Source of the DNA: Pseudomonadales bacterium
Lineage (GTDB): Bacteria > Pseudomonadota > Gammaproteobacteria > Pseudomonadales > JAHRWD01
Length of the DNA: 47,100 bases
NCBI GenBank assembly: GCA_019090315.1
Contig: JAHRWD010000038.1
Coordinates: 1 to 47,100, forward strand
Direction: 5' to 3'
The stretch's first letter is position 1. Each line of letters begins with the position of its first letter. The position numbers were made by a program, and so were the translations under genes. Below are positions 6,978 to 15,300 of the stretch, piece by piece. Below the pieces are notes generated by a model, which had not been told where the DNA came from, did no database searches, and was given only the letters and a program-made list of their open reading frames with translations.

Positions 6978-8576
6978 TCACTTAACCACTGGTGCCTTTT
7001 CAAAAGTGTGGAAAGGAGGTGGCGATGGAACCGTCCACTCCAGACCAGCGTATCCGATGCTTGAACCATCCCACACTTCCGTAGTGGCTTTCTCACCGCC
7101 TTTGACGGTTTTGATGATGATGTACAAGAACAACAAGTGCGACAGACCAAAGGCAAACGCGCCAACACTGGACATCACGTTGAACTCTGTGAAAATCATA
7201 TTGTAATCAACGATCCGACGGGGCATTCCAGCCAGGCCCGAGAAATGCTGAGGGAAGAAGGTCAGGTTAAATCCGATGGTAGTCCACCAGAAAAAGATCT
7301 TCCCGAGGCGTTCGTTGTACATGTGACCTGTCCACTTTGGCATCCAGAAAAATACAGCCGCATAGAGACCAAATAGTGAACCTGGAATCAATGCATAGTG
7401 GAAATGCGCAACAACGAAATAAGTATCGTGATACTGAAGATCAGCCGGTACAACCGCTAACATCACTCCGGTTGTTCCCGCAAATGAGAACATCAGGATA
7501 ATTGCCAGCGCAAACAACATCGGTGTTTCAAAGGTAATAGAACCTTTCCAAAGCGTAAAGATGAAGTTAAAGATCATCAGTCCGACTGGAATCGAGATCA
7601 AAATGGTACCGATCATGAAGTACGTTGTTGTTTCGATAGACATACCAATTGTGTACTGGTGATGAGCCCATACAATCAGGCCAAGACCATAGAGTACGGC
7701 CATGCCATAAACCAATGACTTGTAGCCGAACAGCGGCTTACGGGAGAACGTCGGGATAATCATGCCCAACACGCCGATAGAAGGCAGCAGCAGTACGTAT
7801 ACTTCAGGGTGTCCAAAGAACCAGAAAATATGCTGGAACAATACCGGGTCACCGCCACCAGCCGCATCGAAGAAGCTGGTACCGAAATGACGATCAAACA
7901 GCAACATGGTCACGCCACCAGCAAATACCGGCATGATCACAATCAGCAATAGTGCAGTGAAGAACCACGACCATACGAAAATCGGCATCTTCATCATATT
8001 CATGCCAGGAGCACGCATATTGATGATGGTAGTAATAATGTTAATTGAACCCATGATCGACGACACACCAAGGATGTGAACCGTGAAGATCAGGAAATCC
8101 ATGCCCATTCCGGACTGGATAGAAAGGGGTGGATAAAGTGTCCATCCGGTATTAACCGTTTGACCGCCACCGAAGAATGGCACAATCATCGAAAGAACAA
8201 GCAAGATGGCCGCAGGTGGAAGCAACCAGAAGCTCATATTGTTCATTCGCGGCATCGCCATATCCGGCGCACCAATCATTAACGGGATCATCCAGTTGGC
8301 AAGACCAACACCCGCTGGCATTACTACTGCAAAAACCATGATCAACGCATGGTTGGTCACCAGGTTATTAAAGAAATCAGGCTCAACTAGCTGTAACCCC
8401 GGCATCCATAATTCCGCACGGATAACCATCGCCATTGCGCCGCCAAGAAACAGCATGATGAGCGCAAAGATCAGGTACATGGTACCGATATCTTTATGGT
8501 TTGTGCTGTATAACCAGCGTTTAGCCCCCGTTGGAGGACCGTGATGATGTGCTTCGTGTGTTATAGCGTCACTCAT
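6978..8576 (-). CDS. coxA: Cytochrome c oxidase subunit I (variant proton pathway)
   Basis: Catalytic heme-copper subunit, 532 residues, with about twelve helices. Seen: heme and CuB ligands H76 (TNHALIM), H256 with cross-link Y260 (GHPEVY), the WAHHQYT pair and the VAHFHY pair. D-pathway residues are present (N94, D105, N112 and E258, equivalent to Paracoccus N113, D124, N131 and E278). Odd: with E258 set to E278, gap-free numbering puts G271, V331 and M334 where K-pathway S291, T351 and K354 should be. The protein otherwise looks intact, so this is a divergent A-type enzyme rather than a decayed gene. It lies 24 bases after coxB and starts at ATG 8576. Confidence 0.96.
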   Translation of the reverse strand: MSDAITHEAHHHGPPTGAKRWLYSTNHKDIGTMYLIFALIMLFLGGAMAMVIRAELWMPGLQLVEPDFFNNLVTNHALIMVFAVVMPAGVGLANWMIPLMIGAPDMAMPRMNNMSFWLLPPAAILLVLSMIVPFFGGGQTVNTGWTLYPPLSIQSGMGMDFLIFTVHILGVSSIMGSINIITTIINMRAPGMNMMKMPIFVWSWFFTALLLIVIMPVFAGGVTMLLFDRHFGTSFFDAAGGGDPVLFQHIFWFFGHPEVYVLLLPSIGVLGMIIPTFSRKPLFGYKSLVYGMAVLYGLGLIVWAHHQYTIGMSIETTTYFMIGTILISIPVGLMIFNFIFTLWKGSITFETPMLFALAIILMFSFAGTTGVMLAVVPADLQYHDTYFVVAHFHYALIPGSLFGLYAAVFFWMPKWTGHMYNERLGKIFFWWTTIGFNLTFFPQHFSGLAGMPRRIVDYNMIFTEFNVMSSVGAFAFGLSHLLFLYIIIKTVKGGEKATTEVWDGSSIGYAGLEWTVPSPPPFHTFEKAPVVK

Positions 8577-8600
8577 GGTTTTACTCTCACTCCAAGGTTC

Positions 8601-9722
8601 TTATCGCGCCGATTTAACATCAGCAGGTTGTACAAGGTCACCAGCATCGTTGCCCCAGGCATTTCGCTCATAGGTTACGATGGCAGCAACTTCCAGGTCG
8701 TTTAACTGACCGCCCCAGGCAGCCATTGCAGTTCCAGCTTTACCCTTGATTACGACATCCAGGTGATCAGCGACTGCTCCGGTTGCAATTGCACTACCCT
8801 TAAGTGCAGGGAAAACCGGAGGTATACCTTCACCGTTTACCTGATGACAAGCCACGCAATTTTTCACATATAGCTCTTCGCCTCGCGCCATAAGGTCTTC
8901 TTTCGACCATACTTTATCTGCGGAAGCTTCAGCGGCAGCAGCGCTCGCCTCAGCCGTTTTTAATGCAACCCAGTCATTAAACTTCTCTTTACTCACTACC
9001 TGTACAACGATAGGCATATACGCGTGTCCGGTACCGCAGTTTTCTGCGCACTGGCCATAATAGGTGCCTTCTTTGGTAATGCGTGTTGAGGTTTCGTGAA
9101 TGTAACCGGGTATAGAATCTTTCTTAATCGCAATAGCGGGAACCCACCAGGCGTGGAGTACATCGGTGGCGGTGTGCAAGAAACGGATATTGGTATCAAC
9201 CGGCAATACAAACAGTTTATCTACTGAGCGCAGGTAACCCGGTTCATTCGGCTCATGCTCCTGCAAATTTGAAACCACACGTACATCGTTATCAAGATAA
9301 TCGTAGGTCCATTTCCACTGAGAGCCGGTTACTTTCACTGTCAACTCAGCATCTACATGCCTTTCAACCTGATGCAGTGTTTTAGTACCGGGACCAGCAA
9401 TACTTAAATCAATGCCCAATACAATAATTGGCACCAATAACCATGAAAATACACCGAATTTCCCTTTGTGCATCTGCATATCTGCTTCTGCGCCGGAGGA
9501 GCGACGATACTTAACCAGGATATACACAACAAGAACTGTAATGATGACACTGATATAAAACGCCAGCTTGGCGGTCAACATATGCAGATCAAAAACGCTT
9601 CTTGTGATCTCAGATGCAGGCTCTACAAGGTTCAGCCCATACTCTGCAACCGCTGAGTTACTCAGGACGAACAATCCGCCAACCGTAGCCAGCCGTAGCT
9701 TACTCTCTCTTTTAAGGTGCAC
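8601..9722 (-). CDS. coxB: Cytochrome c oxidase subunit II with fused cytochrome c domain
   Basis: Receives electrons at CuA and passes them to subunit I. Order: signal peptide (about residues 1-26), two membrane helices (about 48-71 and 92-111), CuA cupredoxin domain (LHAWWVPA and GQCAENCGTGHAYM supply the ligands, QWKWTYDY the electron-entry tryptophan), then a C-terminal cytochrome c with CVACH and a likely axial Met in TAMAAWG. At 373 residues it is a caa3-like fusion. The helix-2 glutamate that marks the K-pathway entrance (E101 in Rhodobacter) aligns with V91 (KGKFGVFSW). GTG start with AGGGAG upstream. First gene of the oxidase unit. Confidence 0.95.
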   Translation of the reverse strand: MHLKRESKLRLATVGGLFVLSNSAVAEYGLNLVEPASEITRSVFDLHMLTAKLAFYISVIITVLVVYILVKYRRSSGAEADMQMHKGKFGVFSWLLVPIIVLGIDLSIAGPGTKTLHQVERHVDAELTVKVTGSQWKWTYDYLDNDVRVVSNLQEHEPNEPGYLRSVDKLFVLPVDTNIRFLHTATDVLHAWWVPAIAIKKDSIPGYIHETSTRITKEGTYYGQCAENCGTGHAYMPIVVQVVSKEKFNDWVALKTAEASAAAAEASADKVWSKEDLMARGEELYVKNCVACHQVNGEGIPPVFPALKGSAIATGAVADHLDVVIKGKAGTAMAAWGGQLNDLEVAAIVTYERNAWGNDAGDLVQPADVKSAR

Positions 9723-9945
9723 TTTTATCTCTACTCCCTTCTTTAAATTTGTGGCCCAGCGGTGTCCGCAAAAGCGGTTAACCCATCTGCCCAGTAATAG
9801 TTGTACGTTTCAATAAGGCACAAAAAGGCCCCATCGAAAGTATTTCAATATACTTCTCTTGATTACTCGCTACCTAAGATAGCTATAGGGGACGACGAGC
9901 CTGTCGCAATCATCACATAGATGCGCTGCTTCAACCTGATTTTCC

Positions 9946-9964
9946 CTGCGTCATTTTGACGCAG
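9946..9964 (-). repeat. Stem-loop at the 5' end of the coxB transcript
   Basis: CTGCGTC (9946-9952) and GACGCAG (9958-9964) form a perfect 7-base stem with a 5-base loop. The predicted transcription start (about 9964) is at the base of the stem, so the mRNA would begin with this hairpin. The absence of a T run argues against a terminator for yheV. Confidence 0.5.
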
Positions 9965-9970
9965 CGGGCG

Positions 9971-9999
9971 ATTATAATCAGGCGATGGCTATTAATCAA
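9971..9999 (-). promoter_or_regulatory. Promoter of the coxB-coxA oxidase unit
   Basis: On the minus strand, TTGATT (9999-9994) and a consensus TATAAT (9976-9971) are separated by 17 bases. This is a strong housekeeping-type promoter pointing at coxB, about 240 bases ahead of its start codon. Confidence 0.7.
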
Positions 10000-10037
10000 T
10001 CATTACTATCCACCCATAAACCAACCCATAACGCTCA

Positions 10038-10232
10038 CTAGTCTGGTTGAAAACGCAGCGGTTTAGGCGAAACTGACTCCATCCGTCGCTCTTCAAATTC
10101 ACAGCGTATACAAACTCGAAACTCAAGTTTATGCCTTAGATCAATGTATGTAGTATCAATTTTTGCGCATGATGGACAGCTCGCACCCGCAATGAAACGT
10201 CTTGATGGCTTTTTTTTGGTAACGCCATTCAT
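10038..10232 (-). CDS. yheV: YheV family zinc-ribbon protein
   Basis: A 64-residue protein with two cysteine pairs, C19/C22 (ASCPSC) and C41/C44 (CIRC), typical of a small zinc ribbon. The RRFIAGA lead-in and a terminal FQPD resemble E. coli YheV. Its biochemical role is not established. It follows aroE by 40 bases on the same strand and is probably the last gene of the purE-tsaC-aroE cluster. AAAGAG lies upstream of the ATG. Confidence 0.8.
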   Translation of the reverse strand: MNGVTKKKPSRRFIAGASCPSCAKIDTTYIDLRHKLEFRVCIRCEFEERRMESVSPKPLRFQPD

Positions 10233-10272
10233 AGCGCCAACTCTTTCAATGACTTATTGTGACAGCAGGGCA

Positions 10273-11100
10273 TTAGGACTTCCTCAGACTGCAAATAATG
10301 TCACGGGTTAACGGTCTGACCTTCCGCCAGATTGAAAAGGATTCGGCGGCTTGCTCTACCAGCATCCCCACGCCATCCACCGCCTGAGCTGCGCCATTTT
10401 TGATGGCCCAATCCAGAAACACCCGAGCATTTTGGCCATACATCATGTCGTAACAAAAGGACCCAACAAGCAGTGCTCCGTCGATCGCGGGTACCTTTCC
10501 GTGAAGGCTCGCAGAGGTGCCGTTGATCACCAGCCCAAACCCGATATCTGGAATCTGGCTGTAGGATGCGCAGGTTATATTGCCGAAACTGGAAAACTGC
10601 TGCGCTAGCAACTCGGCTTTTTCTGAAGTCCGATTGGAGATCACAAGCTGCTTTGGATTACGCGCAAGTAACTCTTTTAGTACACCGCGAACCGCTCCCC
10701 CAGCCCCCAGCACCAAAACATTCTTTCCTTCCAGATCGAGCTGCTGGTTGACGGTTAGATCCTGCAATAACCCCAATCCATCTGTAGTGGAAGCGTTTAG
10801 CCGCTGTTCGGAATCCAGCCAGAGCGTATTGGCAGCTCCCGCTGCGATTGCGCGCTGGTCTTTAATTTCCGCCATAGCAAATGCCTTTTCCTTGAAGGGC
10901 ACTGTGATATTGAGGCCCTTACCGCCGCTTTCAAAGAACCGCTGAACGGCTTCCGGGAATTGATCCTCAGCAACTAAAATCGCCCGATATTGCAAACGTT
11001 CACCGGTTTGCTGTGAAAATTCGCTATGAATGGCCGGTGACACGCTATGCTCAACCGGGTTGCCCATCACTGCATACTGGTCGAGATCCGATTGACTCAT
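10273..11100 (-). CDS. aroE: Shikimate dehydrogenase (NADP+)
   Basis: Reduces 3-dehydroshikimate to shikimate with NADPH in aromatic amino-acid synthesis. The 275-residue protein shows the substrate-binding NPVEHSVSPAIH near residues 14-25, the catalytic lysine in NITVPFKEKAF, the nucleotide-binding GAGGAVRGVL near residue 130, and the SNRTSEKAE segment that contacts the NADPH phosphate. Its ATG directly abuts the tsaC stop, so the two are co-translated. The tsaC-aroE adjacency is common in pseudomonads. Confidence 0.95.
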   Translation of the reverse strand: MSQSDLDQYAVMGNPVEHSVSPAIHSEFSQQTGERLQYRAILVAEDQFPEAVQRFFESGGKGLNITVPFKEKAFAMAEIKDQRAIAAGAANTLWLDSEQRLNASTTDGLGLLQDLTVNQQLDLEGKNVLVLGAGGAVRGVLKELLARNPKQLVISNRTSEKAELLAQQFSSFGNITCASYSQIPDIGFGLVINGTSASLHGKVPAIDGALLVGSFCYDMMYGQNARVFLDWAIKNGAAQAVDGVGMLVEQAAESFSIWRKVRPLTRDIICSLRKS

Positions 11101-11667
11101 TTAACTTGACCCTCTAATTATTTCGTCAGTTAGCAGATCACGGATGATTGAAGGCTGCTGCGCACCGCCCAGCTCACCCGATACAATACCGTCCAGCCGA
11201 GTACTAAAATAAGCCTCAAGTCCTGCGGCGGTAGTTGCCGCGGGCAGACCCTGAGGGTTTGCCGAGGTAGACACCAGCGGACCACCAAATTCGACACACA
11301 ATTGTGCCGCCACCGCATGTGCAGTCACACGCACAGCAACCGTTTTGTGATCACCGTGAATCCAGGCGGGTACACGCTGGCGATGTGGGATTAACCAGGT
11401 CGTTGGCCCTGGCCAGCTAGAATGGAGTTTGGCAAGCAGGTCGCTGGCCAAATCATCCAGCAAAAAAGCAAACTGCTCGATGCTTCCAGCAATTAAAATG
11501 AGACCTTTATCGACCGAACGGGATTTTAGCGTTAACACTCTGGATACCGCTTTTTCATCGAAGGGATCACAACCCAGTCCCCAGACCGCTTCCGTGGGAT
11601 ATGCAATAACAGCACCCTGCTTTAACAGTGGCACTGTTTGTTGGATATTCATTCCTGATTTTTGCAC
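11101..11667 (-). CDS. tsaC: Threonylcarbamoyl-AMP synthase
   Basis: YrdC/Sua5-domain enzyme making L-threonylcarbamoyladenylate from threonine, bicarbonate and ATP, the first step of t6A37 formation in ANN-decoding tRNAs. The 188-residue single-domain form lacks the Sua5 C-terminal extension. Family marks are AYPTEAVWGLGCDP near residue 21, the KSRSVDKGLILIAG loop, the GPTTWLIP segment and PLVSTSANPQG. The gap to the upstream purE is 34 bases and aroE follows at once. Confidence 0.95.
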   Translation of the reverse strand: MQKSGMNIQQTVPLLKQGAVIAYPTEAVWGLGCDPFDEKAVSRVLTLKSRSVDKGLILIAGSIEQFAFLLDDLASDLLAKLHSSWPGPTTWLIPHRQRVPAWIHGDHKTVAVRVTAHAVAAQLCVEFGGPLVSTSANPQGLPAATTAAGLEAYFSTRLDGIVSGELGGAQQPSIIRDLLTDEIIRGSS

Positions 11668-11701
11668 GCGCCGACCAAATTACGCTCTTGCTACCATTAG
11701 G

Positions 11702-12214
11702 TTACGCGTTCAACTGTTCTTGTAGCTTACTGTTTTTAGCAATTACCGATTCACGGTTTGCCTGTCGGCCATCAATACAGCGCTGAGCCAGCGCCGAATC
11801 TGCAAGAGACAACATTTGAGCAGCCAAATGCGCAGCATTCTTTGCGCCGGCTTTACCGATTGCAACCGTGGCAACAGGAATGCCCGCGGGCATCTGCACG
11901 GTAGAAAGCAGCGCATCTATACCCTTAAGGGCGCCAGCTTCTAACGGCACACCGATTACTGGCTTAAGCGTTAAAGAAGCAACTACACCAGCGAGATGCG
12001 CAGCCATGCCAGCCCCGGCAATAAATACCTGACAACCGCGCTTTTCAGCATCAGTAACATAGTGATGTGTTTCATCCGGTGTTCTATGGGCGGATGTGAT
12101 AATCATTTCGAAGGGCACACCGAGCTCTTTAAGCACGGCGGTTGTGGCTTCCATAACCGGCAAGTCCGAATCGGAGCCCATCAGAATCGCTACAAAGGGA
12201 GTTGTCATCGCCAT
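11702..12214 (-). CDS. purE: N5-carboxyaminoimidazole ribonucleotide mutase (PurE class I)
   Basis: Moves the carboxylate of N5-CAIR to make 4-carboxyaminoimidazole ribonucleotide in purine synthesis. The 170-residue protein has the class I signature MGSDSDLPVM near the start and the active-site ITSAHRTP loop near residue 40. GAGMAAHLAGVVAS and the PVIGVPLEAG segment complete the octamer core. The usual partner purK, which makes its substrate, is not adjacent; tsaC and aroE follow instead. ATG at 12214, with another ATG two codons later. Confidence 0.95.
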   Translation of the reverse strand: MAMTTPFVAILMGSDSDLPVMEATTAVLKELGVPFEMIITSAHRTPDETHHYVTDAEKRGCQVFIAGAGMAAHLAGVVASLTLKPVIGVPLEAGALKGIDALLSTVQMPAGIPVATVAIGKAGAKNAAHLAAQMLSLADSALAQRCIDGRQANRESVIAKNSKLQEQLNA

Positions 12215-12251
12215 TTAACCTGTTGTTACTATGAATAAAAGGGGGCGTGAA

Positions 12252-12280
12252 AATATACCAGTTAGCAGATCAATGCAATA
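12252..12280 (-). promoter_or_regulatory. Possible purE promoter
   Basis: On the minus strand, TATTGC (12280-12275) and TATATT (12257-12252) are 17 bases apart. TGG directly before the -10 gives an extended -10 element. The -35 is weak. No PurR-like operator was recognised. Confidence 0.35.
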
Positions 12281-12320
12281 ACCTGTCGTTCAGCCTGATA
12301 CGCGCGCCATCGTTGCAGCA

Positions 12321-15300
12321 CTACTGATCGCGCTGTTTTATAAAGGCCAGCAGCTCGTCCGCCGGGATTGGCCGGCTAATCAGGTAACCCTGAACAAAAT
12401 CACAACTTTCTGCCCTGAGCAAAGCAAGCTGCACCTGGTCTTCCACCCCCTCAGCAATAACCTCAAGATGCAGAGCATGCGCCATAGCAATAATCGCCTT
12501 GGTCAGGTTCAGGTCATCGGCATCATCGACGATATTTTTGACAAAAGAGCGGTCAATCTTCAACGCGTTGAATGGGTATTTTTTCAGATAGCTAAGGGAG
12601 GAGTAGCCGGTTCCAAAATCATCCACTGAAAGCCGCACACCAAGCTGTGTAAGCTGATACAACATTTGGGCAACTTCATTGCGCTCCTCCAGCAGCAGGT
12701 TTTCGGTAACCTCCAGTGTCAGTGAATAAGCAGGAACAGCTGTTTTCAGTAACGCGGCCTTAATTGAATCAACAAAGCCAAAATCCTGGAACTGTTTCGA
12801 GGATACATTCACCGCAACCCTTAATCGCTCATATCCCTGCGCCCGAAATTGCTGCAAAGTGGTACATGCGGTATCTATCACCCAGGAGCCGATTTCATGA
12901 ATCAGTCCGGTTTCTTCGGCAATCGGAATAAATTTGTCCGGCGGGACTGATCCAAACCGTTCATTTTTCCAGCGCGCCAGCGCTTCAAACCCAACCACAT
13001 GGCCGCTGTAGCCATCCACAATCGGCTGATATTCAAGATATAACTCATTTCGTTCCAGCGCATTACGTAACTCGAATTCGATATTCAAACGCTGATGGGC
13101 TTCCGCATCCATCTCTTCTGTGAAGAAGTTAAACCGGTTTCTACCTTTGTCCTTTGCGTGGTACATAGCGGTATCGGCATTGCGCAGCAGGTCCGATACC
13201 TCTTTAGAGTCGTTTGGATACACTGCCACGCCCAAGCTCGCAGTTACATATAGCTCGTTACTGCCCACCTCAAAAGACCGATTAAAACAATCAATAATTT
13301 TGTCTATAATCGGCTGGGTGCGCTCAATACGCGTTACATCCGTCAGCAACACCAGAAATTCATCCCCACCCAGGCGCGCTACGGTATCTTCGCTACGAAT
13401 ACAGTTTTTCAGGCGCTTGCCCGCTGCCTTGAGCAGTTGATCTCCGTAACCGTGACCAAGGGTATCGTTAATGGCTTTAAAGTGATCAAGGTCGATAAAG
13501 ATCACCGCCACCATATGGTCATTGCGATCTGCTCTCGCCATCGCCTGACGTAACCGCTCGAATGCCAACATCCGGTTGGGTAATTCCGTTAGCGGGTCAT
13601 AATAAGCCTGTCTAGCTAACTGTTCCTCCTGTTGACGACGCAGGCTGATATCTTCTTTTACCGCCAGATAGTGGCTGATTTCACCCTCATCATTGTGAAT
13701 AGGGGAAAAAAATACATTTTCCCAATAGGCTTCACCGGTTTTCTTGCGGCTCTGGGTTTCGCCACTCCAGGTCAAACCTGTGGTGATTTTATTGATAACG
13801 CTGGGGAATTTGGCATCGGCACGGTTATAGATTTCAATCTCAAATGGGGTTTTCCCCTCAATTTCCCGAAGCATATGCCCTGATGTACGCTCAAACGCCG
13901 GGTTCACATATTCAATCAAACCCTCCGAATCACAGATCATTACCGCCGATGGCGACAACTCAACCGCCTGGGAAAGTTGTTTGAGTTTCAATTCGGCCTG
14001 CTTTCTATCGGTAATATCCCTGACATTTACAACCAGGCCGATTATTTCGCCCGCTTCGTTGTAGCTTGGGTAGTATCGAAATTCGGCCCAGCCCTCGTCA
14101 CCGCTTCCGGGTTGATACACTTTTTGTTCATAACAAACCACCTCCCCGGATAAAGCACGGTTATATGCGGGTATAAATACCTTCTCAAACCGCTCACTAT
14201 CACCATAGATATCCAGCACCGTCTTACCGAGGATCTCACCAGCGGGCCGCCCAAAATAGGATTCATACTGTTTGTTTAACGCAACAAAACGGTACTGCAA
14301 GTCCAGCATGGCCATGTAATCCTGACTAGCTGAAACGATGTCTTTGTAGCTCCGCAGATCTTCTTCGGTTTTGCGGCGGGCTGTAATATCACGGGCACTC
14401 GACACCAGCCCCGTGATCACACCATTTGCATCCTGAAACGGATAGTAGATCACCTCAAAAAAGTGCTCTTCTCCGGTTACAGGGCTTCCGATAGCCTGCT
14501 CAAACTCCAGCACTTCACCCGCTAAGCATCGCTCGTAGCGGGATTTGAATAGATCGGAAAGATCCTCTCTGTCGACGGCCTGCACCAGGCTTTTAGTACC
14601 CAGCACATCCTTTCGATCAAAATCAAAAAACTTCACAAATGCATCATTAACTGCCGCCAGTTTATAATCAGGCGTCACGAAGGACATTAAATCATGAGTT
14701 GCCGACAGTATTTGTTCGTATCTACGGAGCCCCTCCGATGCCTCTTCCAGATCCGTAATATCATGAATGGTAACGACCAACCCGACAATATCACCGGACT
14801 CATCCCTGTAGGGACTATCCTGGGCAACCACATGCCGAAGACCCAGGCCAGGAAAATCAAGCGCGGCCTTGGTAGTGATGACCTCTCCAGCAAGACACCT
14901 ACGATGGTTTTCCAGAATATAAATTAAGGCTTCAGGTGATTGACCCAAAACTTCGCTTACATGCATACCCACCAGGTCTTTGAAGGGAACCTTGTAGGCC
15001 TCACAATAGGCTCGGTTGGCGGACAGATGATTACCATTGCGGTCGTACAGTGCCATCATATCGCTGGTAAGATCGAGAATGGTCTGGGAGTATCGCAGTG
15101 CCTGCCGAGTCTGATTCAGCTCAGTAATATCCCGGCTGATACCCAGCACCCCCATCACAAAACCATTACTGTCTCGCACCTGTAACTTCCGTGTATTGTA
15201 ATCAGGGCCTGTGCCCACCTGGCGCTCCTCAATTTCAAATATTGCATCGGGGTCTGGATTATTAATTACACTGAAATCTTGTTGGCGAAACTGCTGTGCC

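Larger units (their letters stand above)
9723..10037 (-). other. Intergenic region: coxB promoter and long 5' leader
   Basis: These 315 bases between yheV and coxB hold no credible gene. They contain the coxB promoter (9971-9999), a stem-loop at the predicted transcript start (9946-9964), and a second small hairpin (AAGTAT 9838-9843 with ATACTT 9850-9855). The predicted coxB leader is about 240 bases. Confidence 0.6.
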
